Shown here: positions 1 to 9,893 of the stretch, in pieces
Numbering within the stretch: position 1 is the first letter of the stretch
How the letters are laid out: each line of letters opens with the position of its first letter
NCBI RefSeq assembly: GCF_021233355.1
Contig: NZ_CP089507.1
Coordinates: 1,612,001-1,676,000 of the forward strand
Direction: 5' to 3'
Length of the DNA: 64,000 bases
DNA from: Luteimonas fraxinea
Lineage (GTDB): Bacteria > Pseudomonadota > Gammaproteobacteria > Xanthomonadales > Xanthomonadaceae
Notes under the pieces: model-generated
Seen by the model: only the letters and a program-made list of their open reading frames with translations
Told to the model about the DNA's origin: nothing
Databases searched by the model: none
Translations under genes and position numbers: made by a program

Positions 1-923
1 ACGCAGGGCGGGCACGAGTGCGGAATCTCCAGCGCGATGCTGCAGCCCGAGATCTGCGCATGGCCCTCGCACAGTGCGCGCAGGCGCTTGAGCAGTTCGT
101 CGTGCACATCCTTCGACAGCGAGCGGATCGTGCCGCTGAGCGTGGCGGTCGACGGAATGATGTTGTGCGTGGTGCCGGCCTGCAGCGAACCGACGTTGAT
201 CAGCGCCGCTTCCATCGGGTCGATGTGACGGCCGACGATCGCGCCGATGTCCACGGCCAGACGCGCCGCGACCTGCAGCGGATCGTTCGCACGATGCGGC
301 GCGGCGGCGTGGCCACCGACGCCCTCGATCGCGATCTCGAACACCGCCAGCGACTGCAGCGTGGCGCCGCTGCGCACGCTCGCCTCGCCGGTCTTGAGCG
401 CCGGCATGTTGTGGAAGGCGTAGACCTCGTCGCAGGGCCAGCGCGCGAACAGGCCGTCCTCGATCATCCGGATCGCACCGCGCCCACCCTCTTCGGCCGG
501 CTGGAAGATCAGCACCACGCGGCCACTGGCCGGCGGATGCGCCATCAGGTGTCGCGCGGTACCGAGCAGTGCGGACGTATGACCGTCGTGCCCGCAGGTA
601 TGCGCCACGCCCGGGCGCTGCGAGCGGTACGGCAGTTCGCCACGCGCGTCGGCGACCTCGTCCATCGGCAGCGCGTCCATGTCCGCGCGCAGGCCGATCG
701 ACAGGCCCGGCGCGCCGCTGTCGATCACCGCGACCACGCCGGTGCCGCCCAGGCACGTGTGTACCTCGAGACCGAGTGCACGCAGCTCGCGGATGACCAG
801 CGCCGAGGTCTTCACTTCCTCGAAGCCGAGTTCCGGCCACGCGTGGATCTCGTGGCGCCATGCAGTCATCTGCGGCGCCAGCGCGGCAATGGAGTCGGGA
901 ATGCTCGGTGCGGAAGTGGTCAT
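1..923 (-). CDS. M20-family amidohydrolase, 3' end beyond window
   Basis: Metal-dependent amidohydrolase/aminoacylase of peptidase family M20 (subfamily D, hippurate-hydrolase-like), expected to hydrolyse N-acyl amino acids or related amides in the cytoplasm. About 307 residues are visible, and the C-terminus lies left of the window. Family signatures are RADMDALPMDE at about 79-89, HTCGHDGH at about 108-115 (metal ligands C110 and H112) and FQPAEEGG at about 140-147 (general-base and metal-binding Glu). A GVGGHAAAPH dimerisation-domain motif follows. The start is the ATG at 921-923. The TauE/SafE gene ends about 28 bases upstream on the same strand, so the two may be co-transcribed. The substrate cannot be told from sequence. 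Confidence 0.9.
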   Translation of the reverse strand, partial: MTTSAPSIPDSIAALAPQMTAWRHEIHAWPELGFEEVKTSALVIRELRALGLEVHTCLGGTGVVAVIDSGAPGLSIGLRADMDALPMDEVADARGELPYRSQRPGVAHTCGHDGHTSALLGTARHLMAHPPASGRVVLIFQPAEEGGRGAIRMIEDGLFARWPCDEVYAFHNMPALKTGEASVRSGATLQSLAVFEIAIEGVGGHAAAPHRANDPLQVAARLAVDIGAIVGRHIDPMEAALINVGSLQAGTTHNIIPSTATLSGTIRSLSKDVHDELLKRLRALCEGHAQISGCSIALEIPHSCPPC

Positions 924-951
924 GGACGGTCCAACGGAAGAAGGAAAAGAA

Positions 952-1749
952 TCACAGGAACAGCAGGCTCGCGCCGACGCAGTACAGGAACACCGCGAAC
1001 ACGCGCTTGAGCGCGGCGCCGCTGATCGCATGCGCTAGCCGCGTGCCCCAGGGCGCGGCGATCACCGACGCCAGCGCGATGCCGATCGCGCCCGGCAGAT
1101 ACACATAGCCCCAGGAGACGCCCGGCAGCACATCCGCCGGCGCCTGCAGCGCATAGCCCGCCGCGGCGGCAAATGCGATGAAGATGCCGCAGGCCGACGA
1201 GGTGCCGACTGCGCGCACCGGGGACACGCCGAGCCACACCAGCAACGGCATGGTCATGCCGCCGCCCCCGATGCCGACGATCGACGACAGCGCGCCGATG
1301 CCGACACCCGCGCCCGACAGTCCGACGCCGGTCGGCACCACCGCATCGCCACCGGGCGGCGGCGTGCGCGACAGCAACAACTGCGTGCCGACGACCGCGC
1401 AATAGCCGACCACGCAGTAGCGCAGCACGTCGCCGTCGAGCAGCACCGCGAGCCAGCTGCCGATCCAGCCGCCGAGCATCACGCCGGGCACCATCCACGC
1501 GACCGTGCGCCACAACACGCTGCGCCGCAAATGGTGCGCGCGCGCTGACGACAGCCCGGTCAGGATGATGCTCGCCAGCGCGGTCGCGAGCGCGGCGTGC
1601 ATCGCCGCGTCCTGCGGCACGCCGTAGAGCGGCAGGAGCCACACCAGCGCGGTCACCAGCACCAGGCCACCGCCGATGCCGAGCAGACCGGCGAGCACGC
1701 CGGCGACTGCACCGAGCAGCGGGAAACAGAGCATTGACCAGGTCAGCAT
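952..1749 (-). CDS. TauE/SafE-family membrane exporter
   Basis: Inner-membrane protein of 265 residues in the TauE/SafE (DUF81) family, whose members export sulfite, sulfoacetate or other small anions. The N-terminal segment carries the family's glycine-rich LAGLLGIGGG signature at about 20-29. A second copy, SSIVGIGGGGMT, begins the second half, reflecting the internal duplication of the family. Seven to eight hydrophobic helices span the protein. It lies just upstream of the M20 amidohydrolase in the same direction; a functional link is not evident. The transported anion is unknown. Confidence 0.88.
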   Translation of the reverse strand: MLTWSMLCFPLLGAVAGVLAGLLGIGGGLVLVTALVWLLPLYGVPQDAAMHAALATALASIILTGLSSARAHHLRRSVLWRTVAWMVPGVMLGGWIGSWLAVLLDGDVLRYCVVGYCAVVGTQLLLSRTPPPGGDAVVPTGVGLSGAGVGIGALSSIVGIGGGGMTMPLLVWLGVSPVRAVGTSSACGIFIAFAAAAGYALQAPADVLPGVSWGYVYLPGAIGIALASVIAAPWGTRLAHAISGAALKRVFAVFLYCVGASLLFL

Positions 1750-1807
1750 GCTTTGGACACGTGTTGTGCAGCGGAACGCGGTGTGCGACGCACGCAGCGA
1801 ACTGGAG

Positions 1808-1960
1808 CCCTCCCCCGTTTGCGGGGGAGGGTTGGGTGGGGGAGAACCGTCAGGTCGCTACGGCAATCGGACACAAGCGGTAAATCGGACTTGGGATCAC
1901 GCAGAGCAGCAAACGGATCGTTCATCCTCAACCCAGCCTTCCCCCGCGAGCGGGGGAAGG
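1808..1960. repeat. pair of C/G-rich hairpin repeats
   Basis: Two short hairpins lie between the TauE/SafE gene and purT. The first is at 1808-1831, with arms CCCTCCCCCG and CGGGGGAGGG around a 4-base loop. The second is at 1937-1960, with arms CCTTCCCCCG and CGGGGGAAGG and loop CGAG. The same element occurs at 48353-48375 and, in a looser form, at 61105-61125, so this is a dispersed intergenic repeat rather than a gene-specific terminator. The rest of 1750-2005 shows no convincing gene. Confidence 0.75.
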
Positions 1961-2005
1961 TGCTGCATTGCGCTCGGGGATAGAGGGCCAACACCACGCG
2001 GTAAA

Positions 2006-3199
2006 TCAAACCCAATCAATCTTGATCGCAGCCGCCGCCTCACGTGCCGTCGCCCGTGCCGCATCCACATCCGCCCCGCGCGCCAGCGTCACGCCCACAC
2101 GGCGCTGGCCTTCGACACGCGGCTTGCCAAACAGGCGCAGCGCGCTGTCGGGCGACTGCAGCGCGGCGTCGATGTTCGAGAACACCGGCACGCCCGTGCC
2201 CTGCGCCAGCAGCGCGCAGGACGCGGCGACGCCGTGCTGCACCACATCGTCCGCATCGACCGGGATCGGCAAGCCAAGGATCGCGCGCGCATGCAGGGCG
2301 AACTCGCTGAGATCCTGCGAGGCCAGAGTCACCAGACCGGTGTCGTGCGGGCGCGGCGAGACTTCGCTGAACCACACTTCGTCGCCTTTCACGAACAGCT
2401 CGACACCGAACACGCCGCGACCGCCGAGGTCATCGGTGACCGCACGCGCCACGTCGCGCGCGCGCTGCAGGGCGGCCGGCGACATCGGCTGCGGCTGCCA
2501 GCTCTCGCGGTAATCGCCGGCGATCTGCACGTGGCCGATCGGCGCACAGAACGCGGTACCGCCGGCATGGCGCACGGTCAGCAGGGTGATCTCGTAATCG
2601 AAATCGATGAAGCCTTCGACGATGCAGCGGCCCGCACCGGCGCGGCCGCCGGTCTGCGCGTAGTCCCACGCGGCGTCGATGTCGGCATCCGAGCGCACCG
2701 TGCTCTGGCCCTTGCCCGACGACGACATCACCGGCTTGACCACACACGGCAGGCCGACGGCGTCGATCGCGGCGCGGTACTCCTCGCGCGTATCGACGAA
2801 GCGGTACGGCGACGTCGGCAGGCCGAGCGTTTCGGCAGCGAGGCGACGGATGCCTTCGCGGTCCATCGTCAGGCGCGTGGCACGCGCGGTCGGCACGACC
2901 TTGAGGCCGTCCTGCTCCAGCGCGACCAGCGTGTCGGTGTGGATCGCCTCGATCTCCGGCACCACGAGGTGCGGCTGCTCCCTGGCGATCAACGCGCGCA
3001 GCGCGGCCGGATCGAGCATGTCGAGTACGTGGTTGCGATGCGCGACCTGCATCGCCGGCGCATCGGCGTAGCGATCGGCGGCGATCACTTCGACGCCGAA
3101 GCGCTGCAGCTCGATCGCCACTTCCTTGCCCAGTTCGCCCGAGCCGAGCAGCAGCACGCGGGTGGCGGGGGGAGACAGGGGCGTGCCGAGAGTGATCAT
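2006..3199 (-). CDS. purT: formate-dependent GAR transformylase PurT
   Basis: Phosphoribosylglycinamide formyltransferase 2. It uses formate and ATP to formylate GAR in the third step of purine synthesis, as an alternative to folate-dependent PurN. The 397-residue product has the ATP-grasp architecture. Visible elements are the N-terminal [13 protein letters not shown] loop at about 19-31, an EIEAIHTD segment, the ATP-binding [13 protein letters not shown] stretch near 150-165, and the C-terminal [10 protein letters not shown] metal/ATP site. The start is set at the ATG at 3197-3199, giving MITLGTPL as in known PurT; 11 upstream in-frame codons have no family counterpart. A TAGAAT -10-like element lies about 33 bases upstream. 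Confidence 0.96.
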   Translation of the reverse strand: MITLGTPLSPPATRVLLLGSGELGKEVAIELQRFGVEVIAADRYADAPAMQVAHRNHVLDMLDPAALRALIAREQPHLVVPEIEAIHTDTLVALEQDGLKVVPTARATRLTMDREGIRRLAAETLGLPTSPYRFVDTREEYRAAIDAVGLPCVVKPVMSSSGKGQSTVRSDADIDAAWDYAQTGGRAGAGRCIVEGFIDFDYEITLLTVRHAGGTAFCAPIGHVQIAGDYRESWQPQPMSPAALQRARDVARAVTDDLGGRGVFGVELFVKGDEVWFSEVSPRPHDTGLVTLASQDLSEFALHARAILGLPIPVDADDVVQHGVAASCALLAQGTGVPVFSNIDAALQSPDSALRLFGKPRVEGQRRVGVTLARGADVDAARATAREAAAAIKIDWV

Positions 3200-3231
3200 G
3201 TGCGCGGGCCGGGAAGCGGTTGGGGACGCCA

Positions 3232-3237
3232 ATTCTA
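3232..3237 (-). promoter_or_regulatory. putative purT -10 element
   Basis: TAGAAT reads on the minus strand, about 33 bases before the chosen purT start, which would give a leader of roughly 26 bases. No good -35 hexamer is seen at the expected spacing, so this is a weak prediction. Confidence 0.35.
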
Positions 3238-3367
3238 AAGCGTCCGCGCCGGCGGCTCCGGCCGTCGTGCATGCACAGTCGGTGATGCAGACGATTCCGT
3301 TCGCGCAAGCGCCGCCTGCGAAGGGCGCTTCAGCCCGCCTCCGTTATAGTCGGCCGCCGCCCTCGAC

Positions 3368-5350
3368 ATGCCTGTGCCGATGCCGCAGAACCGCCGCGAA
3401 ACGCCTTCGATCTTCCGTCCGCTGCGCGTCCGCGCGTTGCGTGTCCTGCTGCCTGCGCTCGCACTCGCGCTGCCCGGCGTGGCCTGCGCACAGGCCGGCG
3501 ACGACGCCGCATTCCGCGCTGCGATGCTGGCGGCCGAACGTGGCCAGCCGGTCGCACCGGCGATGCAGTCGCATCCCGCCGGCGCGTGGCTGGAACTCGC
3601 CGCACTGCGTCGCAATCTCGACACGTTGCCGCTCGCGCAGGGCCGGGATTTCATCACGCGCCATCAGGGCCAGCCGGTCGCCGAAGTGTTCCGCGAAGGC
3701 TGGCTGCGCGCGCTGGCCAAGCGCCAGGAATGGGCGGCCGTACGCGAGGCCTGGGTGCCCGGCACGACCAACGCGACGCTGCGCTGCATCGAGCTCGACG
3801 CACGCGCGCGCACCGGCGCCACCGACGCGCAGTGGACCCGCGACGCGCAGGCGCTGTGGCGCAGCAGCGGCAGTTCGCTGCCCAACGAATGCGATGCACC
3901 GTTCGCGACGCTGGCGTCGCGTGGCGGGCTTGGCGACGAGCTGCGCTGGGAACGGTTCGATCTCGCCGTCGCCGAGCAGGACGTCGGCGTCATGCGCAGC
4001 GTCGCGCGCGGCCTCACCAGCGGCCAGCAGGCACTGGCCGAGGACTACGCCGCCTACATGGCCGCGCCGCATGCGCGCGCGCTGCAATGGCCGAAGACCG
4101 CACGCAGCCGGCTCGTCGCCTCGCACGGCCTGGCGAAGTTCGCCAAGGCCGATCCGCTGGCCGCCGAACGCCAGCTGCCGGCGCTCGCCGATGCGCTCGG
4201 CTTCGGCGAGACCGAGAACGGCCGCGTGCTGTACCAGGCCGCGCTGTGGACGGTGGCGTCGTATCTGCCCGATTCGGCGCGGCTGCTCAACCGCGTGCCC
4301 GAGAGCGCCTACGACGAACGGCTGCACGAATGGCGCGTGCGCGAAGCGCTTGCGCGCAAGGACTGGCCGGCCGCGTTGACTGCGATCAGGAAGATGGGCG
4401 CCACACAGCGCGGCCAGTCGCGCTGGACCTGGTTCCAGGCGCGCACGACCGAACTCACCGGCGATCGTGCCGGCGCGACGCCGCTGTTCCGCGAGGCGGC
4501 GAAGAATTCCGATTTCCACGGCTTTCTCGCGGCCGATCGCGTCGACCAGCCCTACGCGCTGTGCCCGCTCGACTTCTCGCCGTCGAACGATGCGCGCGCG
4601 AAGATCGCCGCCGATCCGGGCCTGACGCGTGCGCTCGCGCTGTATCGCATTGACCGCCCCGGCTGGGCCACGCGCGAATGGACCGCCGCGCTTCGCAACT
4701 TCGACGACAGCCAGCGCCGCATCGCGGTGCAGGTCGCGCAGGAAAGCGGCTGGTACGACCGCGGCGTGTTCGGTTTAGGTCGCCAGCCGGAAGAGACGCG
4801 CCTGTACACGCTGCGCTTCCCGCTGACCCAGCAGGCGCTGATCGAACGCGAATCGCAGCGGCAGGGACTCGATCCCGCATGGGTCGCGGCCGAGATCCGC
4901 GCCGAGAGCACGTTCAATCCGAATGCGCGTTCGCCCGCCGATGCGCGCGGTCTGATGCAGGTGATGCCGGCCACCGGCGCGGCGGTCGCGCGTCGCTTGG
5001 GCATCGCCTACGGCGGCCCGGACAGCCTGTACGACCCGGCGACAAACGTCGCCATCGGCACCGCGTACCTGCGCGAGAAGAAGGACATGTACACGCTGCC
5101 CTACGTGGCGATCGCCGCGTACAACGCCGGCCCGACACCGACCGGCCGCTGGCTCGCGCAGCGCCCGGACATGGACCCGGATATCTGGATCGAGACGATC
5201 AGCTATCGCGAAACGCGCGAATACGTCGCGCGCGTGCTCGCCTTCAGCGTGCTCTACGACTGGCGCATGTACGGCCAGGCTGCGCCGCTGGAACCGCGCA
5301 TGCGCGGCGCCGAAGCGCAGCGCAACAAGCGTTTCGCCTGCCCGGACTGA
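3368..5350 (+). CDS. soluble lytic murein transglycosylase (Slt70-like)
   Basis: Periplasmic enzyme that cleaves the MurNAc-GlcNAc bond of peptidoglycan, forming 1,6-anhydro ends. The 660-residue protein has a signal peptide ending near [10 protein letters not shown] (about 42). A long alpha-superhelical region (about 45-470) follows, as in Slt70. A C-terminal goose-lysozyme-like catalytic domain has [10 protein letters not shown] (catalytic Glu about 513), [12 protein letters not shown] and AAYNAGP. Cysteines in the superhelical part may form disulfides. A TATAGT element lies at 3346-3351, about 17 bases before the start. cca begins 5 bases after the stop, so the two are probably co-transcribed. 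Confidence 0.92.
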   Translation: MPVPMPQNRRETPSIFRPLRVRALRVLLPALALALPGVACAQAGDDAAFRAAMLAAERGQPVAPAMQSHPAGAWLELAALRRNLDTLPLAQGRDFITRHQGQPVAEVFREGWLRALAKRQEWAAVREAWVPGTTNATLRCIELDARARTGATDAQWTRDAQALWRSSGSSLPNECDAPFATLASRGGLGDELRWERFDLAVAEQDVGVMRSVARGLTSGQQALAEDYAAYMAAPHARALQWPKTARSRLVASHGLAKFAKADPLAAERQLPALADALGFGETENGRVLYQAALWTVASYLPDSARLLNRVPESAYDERLHEWRVREALARKDWPAALTAIRKMGATQRGQSRWTWFQARTTELTGDRAGATPLFREAAKNSDFHGFLAADRVDQPYALCPLDFSPSNDARAKIAADPGLTRALALYRIDRPGWATREWTAALRNFDDSQRRIAVQVAQESGWYDRGVFGLGRQPEETRLYTLRFPLTQQALIERESQRQGLDPAWVAAEIRAESTFNPNARSPADARGLMQVMPATGAAVARRLGIAYGGPDSLYDPATNVAIGTAYLREKKDMYTLPYVAIAAYNAGPTPTGRWLAQRPDMDPDIWIETISYRETREYVARVLAFSVLYDWRMYGQAAPLEPRMRGAEAQRNKRFACPD

Positions 5351-5355
5351 CGCCG

Positions 5356-6582
5356 ATGGAGATCTACCTCGTCGGCGGCGCGGTCCGCGATCGTCTGCTC
5401 GGGCAACCGGCCGGCGACCGCGACCACGTCGTCGTCGGCGAAACCCAAGCGTCGATGGAAGCAGCGGGTTTCCGCGCGATCGGCCGTGATTTCCCGGTGT
5501 TCCTGCATCCCAGGACTCAAGAAGAACACGCGCTCGCACGTACCGAACGCAAGTCCGGGCGCGGGTATCGCGGCTTCGTCGTCGACGCCGATCCATCGGT
5601 GACGCTGGAACAGGATCTCGGCCGCCGTGATTTCACGATCAATGCGATCGCAGAAGTGCCGGATGGCACGCTCGTCGATCCCCATGGCGGCGCGCGCGAC
5701 ATCGAAGCGCGTGTGCTGCGCCATGTCGGCGATGCATTCTCCGAAGATCCGCTGCGCGTGCTGCGCGCCGCACGCTTCATGGCCCGATTCGCCCCGCTCG
5801 GCTTCACCGTCGCCGACGAGACGATGGCGCTGATGCGAGGCATGGTCGAGGCCGGCGAACTCGAAACGCTGACGCCCGAGCGCGTGTGGCAGGAGCTGTC
5901 GCGTGCGCTGGCGTCGGCGCGCCCATCCGCGTTCCTGCGCACGCTGCACGACTGCGGCGCGCTGGCCGTCGTGCTACCGGAAGTCGATGCGCTGTACGGC
6001 GTGCCGCAGCGTGCGGAATTCCACCCCGAAGTCGACACGGGCGTGCACATCGAACTGGTCGTCGACATGGCGGCGCGACTCGCGCCCGGCGATGCGGTGA
6101 TCGCCTTCGCGGCGCTGACCCACGACCTCGGCAAGGCGCTGACGCCGGCAGACAAGCTGCCGCGCCACGTGGGCCACGAACACGCGGGACTCGCGCCGCT
6201 CGATGCCCTGTGCGCACGCCTCAAGGTGCCCGCCGCGCAGCGCGAACTCGCGATCGTCGCCTGCCGAGAACACCTCAATGTGCACCGCATCGCCGAACTG
6301 CGCGGCGCCACGCTGCACGACCTGATCGCCCGCTGCGACGGCTTCCGCAAGCCCGCGCGCATCGACCAGCTCGCGCTGGTCTGCGAATGCGACAAGCGCG
6401 GCCGGCTCGGCAGTGCCGAGGACGCCTATCCGCAGGCCGACATCCTGCGCCGGGCCCACGCCGCCGCGCTCGCGGTCAACGCCCGCGACATCGCGGCCGA
6501 GGGCATCACTGGCCCCGCGATCGGCGACGCGCTGCGCACGGCGCGGATCGCGGCCATCGCCGCAGCCCGACAGGCGGGGTGA
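5356..6582 (+). CDS. cca: CCA tRNA nucleotidyltransferase (multifunctional Cca)
   Basis: Adds and repairs the 3'-terminal CCA of tRNA using CTP and ATP, without a template. The start ATG at 5356 gives the standard class II N-terminus ([16 protein letters not shown]) and a 408-residue product. The two metal-binding aspartates are D21 and D23 in GDRDHVVVG. The RRDFTINA segment and the [11 protein letters not shown] segment of the polymerase head are present. A C-terminal HD phosphohydrolase domain has THDLGK at about 255-260, as in the long enterobacterial type. The gene follows the lytic transglycosylase by 5 bases. Confidence 0.96.
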   Translation: MEIYLVGGAVRDRLLGQPAGDRDHVVVGETQASMEAAGFRAIGRDFPVFLHPRTQEEHALARTERKSGRGYRGFVVDADPSVTLEQDLGRRDFTINAIAEVPDGTLVDPHGGARDIEARVLRHVGDAFSEDPLRVLRAARFMARFAPLGFTVADETMALMRGMVEAGELETLTPERVWQELSRALASARPSAFLRTLHDCGALAVVLPEVDALYGVPQRAEFHPEVDTGVHIELVVDMAARLAPGDAVIAFAALTHDLGKALTPADKLPRHVGHEHAGLAPLDALCARLKVPAAQRELAIVACREHLNVHRIAELRGATLHDLIARCDGFRKPARIDQLALVCECDKRGRLGSAEDAYPQADILRRAHAAALAVNARDIAAEGITGPAIGDALRTARIAAIAAARQAG

Positions 6583-6588
6583 CCCGGC

Positions 6589-7146
6589 TCAGTCCGTCGG
6601 GGCCTCGACGGCGAACAGTCTGAAACGGGCGTCGATGCCGTCCGGCAGCGCCTCGTGACGCAGTCCCGATCGCGGCAGCGTCCGGGTCCAGTACGCATGC
6701 GCGGCCGCGTCCTCACGGAACGTCGCGATCAGCCAGGGGCCAATGCCGGGGACAAGCAGTCGGCGCACCGTCTCCAGCGCCAGCCCCCGTCGCCGCCATG
6801 CCGGCAGCACGAACAGGTCGGCCAGTTCCATCGGCCCACACGTCGCGCCGGGGGCGAACGCCTGCAGACATGCATGCATAGGCGCGGCGTCCGCATCGTC
6901 GAGCGCAAGGGGCTCCACCAGCACGAACCCGGCCACTTCTCCTTCGCATTCGAGCAGGCGCGCCCAGTGCGGATCATCCTCGATCGCTGCAGCGACATCG
7001 GCACGTCTGCAGTCGAACAGGCCATCGGCACCGATCCGTTCGCCGCTCCACGCGGAGGCTTCGAAGAAGTAGTACTGCATCAGCCGGAACAGCAGATCCG
7101 CGTCGTCACACCCGACCGCCCGCAACGTCAGCGCGGCGGATGTCAC
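6589..7146 (-). CDS. GNAT-family N-acetyltransferase
   Basis: Protein of 185 residues with the acetyl-CoA-binding core of the GNAT fold: the beta-4 segment MELADLFVLPAWRRRGLA with the (R/Q)xxGx(A/G) loop (RRRGLA) at about 129-134. The substrate is unknown. The start overlaps the stop of the DUF72 gene by 4 bases, so it is the last gene of the operon beginning at the midA-like gene. It converges on cca, whose stop is only 6 bases away, leaving almost no room for a separate terminator. Confidence 0.85.
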   Translation of the reverse strand: MTSAALTLRAVGCDDADLLFRLMQYYFFEASAWSGERIGADGLFDCRRADVAAAIEDDPHWARLLECEGEVAGFVLVEPLALDDADAAPMHACLQAFAPGATCGPMELADLFVLPAWRRRGLALETVRRLLVPGIGPWLIATFREDAAAHAYWTRTLPRSGLRHEALPDGIDARFRLFAVEAPTD

Positions 7147-7979
7147 GCAGCGGCCTGCAGCCGCTGCTGCAACGCCATCGCCGCGGCCGGATTACGCTCT
7201 TTCGCCGCCGAGATGAAAAACACGAACGTGTCGCGCGGGACGACCGGCGCGGCGTCGCGCGGTCCGGCGTACGACAGGTCGGCGGGCGCTTCGCCCGCGG
7301 CCCATTGCAGCGCGCGCTTGGCCCAGGCATCGAGCTGCAGGCCCGGATAGCCGGTGGTGCTGGTGGCGCGGCTGGCCATCAGCCGGGCGTAGACGAAATC
7401 GCCGGTGATGTCGGCAAAGGACGGGTAATCGCTGGAGTCGGTGAACACCGTCGCCACGCCGCGCGCACGCGCCAGGCGCAGCCAGGCCTCGCTCTGGAAC
7501 GAGGGATGCCGCACTTCGACCGCATGCCGCAGCGGCAGACCGTCGACGGCCTCGGGCAACAGGTCGAGGAAGGCTTCGACATCTTCGGCATCGAAACGCC
7601 GCTGCGGCGCGAACTGCCACAGCAACGGACCGAGATGGTCGCCGAGTTCGGCGATACCGCCTTCGATGAAGCCCGCGATCTGCTTCGCGGTGCCGGCCAG
7701 CGCGCGGGCGCCGACGATGTGGCGCGGCGCCTTGAGCGAGAACACGAAGCCCGCCGGCGTCTCGCTGCCCCACTTCGCATAGGTCGCCGGTTTCTGCGCA
7801 CCGTAGAACGTGCCGTTGATCTCGATCGCGGTCAGCCGGCGGCTCGCGTATTCGAGCTCGCGCTTCTGCACGAGACCCTTGGGATAGAAGTTGTCGCGCC
7901 ACTCCGGGTATGCCCAGCCGCCGATACCGGTGCGGATACCGTGGACGGGCACGGGTGCGTCTGCGAACAGGTCGTCCAT
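7143..7979 (-). CDS. DUF72 domain protein (YecE-like)
   Basis: Protein of 278 residues with a TIM-barrel-like DUF72 domain. Recognisable landmarks are the N-terminal GIGGWAYPEWRDNFYPKG motif, the ASRRLTAIEINGTFYG segment, FSLKAPRHIV, and the C-terminal DTFVFFISAAKERNPAAA stretch; most of the conserved Trp, Glu and Asn positions of the family are visible. DUF72 proteins have no established biochemical activity. It overlaps the GNAT gene by 4 bases and begins 27 bases after the VOC gene. Confidence 0.9.
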   Translation of the reverse strand: MDDLFADAPVPVHGIRTGIGGWAYPEWRDNFYPKGLVQKRELEYASRRLTAIEINGTFYGAQKPATYAKWGSETPAGFVFSLKAPRHIVGARALAGTAKQIAGFIEGGIAELGDHLGPLLWQFAPQRRFDAEDVEAFLDLLPEAVDGLPLRHAVEVRHPSFQSEAWLRLARARGVATVFTDSSDYPSFADITGDFVYARLMASRATSTTGYPGLQLDAWAKRALQWAAGEAPADLSYAGPRDAAPVVPRDTFVFFISAAKERNPAAAMALQQRLQAAA

Positions 7980-8005
7980 CGGAATCTCCTCGCGCCGCGG
8001 CGCGA

Positions 8006-8359
8006 TCAGTCGGGATGCTGCGCGAATCGCAGGCGATTGTGGTCGGGATCGACGAGCACCATCTCACGCGTACTCCAGTCCGTGTCCCAAGGCGCCGTCA
8101 CGATCGGCACACCGGCGGCGGCGAACGCGCGCGCGCAGGCGTCGACGTCGCGCACCTTGAAGTAGATCGCGCCGCCGATCGCACAGTCGCCGGCATGCCC
8201 GCTGAGAAAGATCGTCTGACCCTCGCGCGTGAGCTGCGCGAACAGCGGCATGCCGGTGGCGAAGCGATGTTCCCAGTCGACGGTGAAGCCGAGTGCGGCG
8301 TAGAACGCCAGACTGCGGTCGGCGTCGGTCATGCGCAGCTGCGGGATCACGGTCTGCAT
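8006..8359 (-). CDS. VOC-family (glyoxalase/bleomycin-resistance-like) protein
   Basis: Small protein of 117 residues with the vicinal-oxygen-chelate beta-alpha-beta-beta-beta fold: an N-terminal PQLRMTDADRSLAFYAALGF strand-helix and a C-terminal EMVLVDPDHNRLRFAQ strand typical of bleomycin-resistance and glyoxalase-like proteins. The metal-ligand pattern of true glyoxalase I is not complete, so a binding or resistance role, or another small-molecule activity, is possible. It sits between the amgK-like and DUF72 genes with gaps of 18 and 26 bases. Confidence 0.85.
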   Translation of the reverse strand: MQTVIPQLRMTDADRSLAFYAALGFTVDWEHRFATGMPLFAQLTREGQTIFLSGHAGDCAIGGAIYFKVRDVDACARAFAAAGVPIVTAPWDTDWSTREMVLVDPDHNRLRFAQHPD

Positions 8360-8377
8360 GGCGATGTGTCCTTGGGA

Positions 8378-9406
8378 TCAGTCCGCGGCGAGCCGCGGGC
8401 GCACGTGACGATCGAGCAACGCGCCCAGTGGCGCGAGCGCGGGATCGAGCGGCACCGCCGCGTCGAGATAGGCGAGGAACCGCGATGCGTCGGCAAGGTA
8501 CTTCGGCTTGCTGTCGCGATGGTGCAGGCGCGCGAAGATGCCCATGACCTTGAGGTGCCGCTGCACGCCGGTCAGCGCGGCATCGTGGGCGAACTGCGCG
8601 AGCGCAGGCACCGGCAGACCGCCGGCCTGCGCACGCGCGTGGTACTGCGCCAGCCACGCATCCGCCTGCGCGGCGGGCCAGCTGTGGAACGCATCGCGCA
8701 GCAGGCAGGCCACGTCGTAGGCAATCGGCCCACGCACCGCATCCTGAAAATCCAGCACAGCGACGCCGCCTTCGACGGGCATGAGATTGCGCAGCATGTA
8801 GTCGCGATGCACCAGCACCCGGGCCTGCGCGAGCATGGCGTCGACCAGATGCGCCTGCACCGATTCCCAATCGGCGCGTTCCGCGTCCGACAGGGTCACG
8901 CCGAGATGCCGGCCGAGGAACCAGTCGTCGAACAGCGCGAGTTCGCGCCGCAGCATCGCCGCATCGAAGGCTGGCAGATCGTCCGGCGGCGCGATCGCCT
9001 GCAGCCGCAGCAGTTGCCCGAAGGCCGCGTCCATCAGCGTGTCGGCATCGAGCGAGTCCAATGCCTGCAGGCAGGTCTCGCCGCCGAGATCCTCGAGCAG
9101 CAGGAACCCGGATTCGACTTCGCGCGCCCGCACGTGCGGCACGCGCACGCCGTGCAGTTCCAGCAGATCGCGGATGCGCAGCCACGGGCGCACATCCTCC
9201 AGATCCGGCGGCGAATCCATGACGATGCGCGAAAGCCCGTTCGCCTCGCCGCGCCAATAGCTGCGGAATCCGGCATCCATCGACGCGCGTTCGAGCGTCA
9301 GCGTGGCATCGCCGCTGGCCTCGCGGGCCCAGGCCAGGCGCGCATCGGCACGGGCGGCATCGTCGGCGGGCGCGGCGGACGCGTTGGCAGGCAGGACAGC
9401 GGACAT
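8378..9406 (-). CDS. amgK: AmgK-like sugar kinase (APH fold)
   Basis: Aminoglycoside-phosphotransferase-fold kinase of 342 residues resembling AmgK, which phosphorylates N-acetylmuramate/N-acetylglucosamine at the anomeric position in the cell-wall recycling shunt found in Pseudomonas and relatives. The catalytic loop is HRDYMLRNL (H200, D202, N207) and the metal site is LDFQDAVRGP (D219), followed by AYDVACLLRDAF as in AmgK. In pseudomonads the partner uridylyltransferase gene murU is adjacent. It is not beside this gene, so the assignment is by similarity only. The VanZ-like gene lies 51 bases upstream. Confidence 0.75.
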   Translation of the reverse strand: MSAVLPANASAAPADDAARADARLAWAREASGDATLTLERASMDAGFRSYWRGEANGLSRIVMDSPPDLEDVRPWLRIRDLLELHGVRVPHVRAREVESGFLLLEDLGGETCLQALDSLDADTLMDAAFGQLLRLQAIAPPDDLPAFDAAMLRRELALFDDWFLGRHLGVTLSDAERADWESVQAHLVDAMLAQARVLVHRDYMLRNLMPVEGGVAVLDFQDAVRGPIAYDVACLLRDAFHSWPAAQADAWLAQYHARAQAGGLPVPALAQFAHDAALTGVQRHLKVMGIFARLHHRDSKPKYLADASRFLAYLDAAVPLDPALAPLGALLDRHVRPRLAAD

Positions 9407-9457
9407 GCGGTGGACCAGGTCGGGGATGGGGGGATTATCGGGGAATCGACGCCGCGC

Positions 9458-9883
9458 TCAGCGCCCGACGCCTTCGAGCCCGCGCGTGTCGAACTGCAGC
9501 AGCACATCGCGGAACGGGGTGAGTCGCGTGGACAGACCGACGATCACGCCGAGCGTGTTGGCGAATGCGTCGGCGGAATCCTGCATGCGCGTCTGGGTCA
9601 ATGCGCCCTGCGCGTATTCCAGACCGATTCCGAGCAGCACCAGGCCGACGCCGGCCCCGAGCAACGCCGGCCAGCGCGCGTAGAGCTGCACCGCGGCGGC
9701 GGCCAGCGCGAAATAGGCGAGGAAGTGGCCGAGCTTGTCGCCATCGGGCACGTCCGGCATCGGCACCGACGGCGCCAGCGACAGCACCACGACGGCCGCG
9801 ATCGCCGCGATCCACAGCCCGCCCCACAGCACCGGGCGACGCAGCGGCTTGAACGAACGGCCGAAGCGCGGACGCCGGTTCAT
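9458..9883 (-). CDS. VanZ-like membrane protein
   Basis: Inner-membrane protein of 141 residues with about four hydrophobic helices. The central DGDKLGHFLAYFALA motif and the later RMQDSADAFANTLG segment are typical of the VanZ-like family, named after a teicoplanin-resistance protein whose mechanism is unknown. Its N-terminus is rich in Arg and Pro. It lies 10 bases downstream of the midA-like gene and 51 bases upstream of the amgK-like gene, in a conserved-looking transcription unit. Confidence 0.82.
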   Translation of the reverse strand: MNRRPRFGRSFKPLRRPVLWGGLWIAAIAAVVVLSLAPSVPMPDVPDGDKLGHFLAYFALAAAAVQLYARWPALLGAGVGLVLLGIGLEYAQGALTQTRMQDSADAFANTLGVIVGLSTRLTPFRDVLLQFDTRGLEGVGR

Positions 9884-9893
9884 GCGTACGTGC

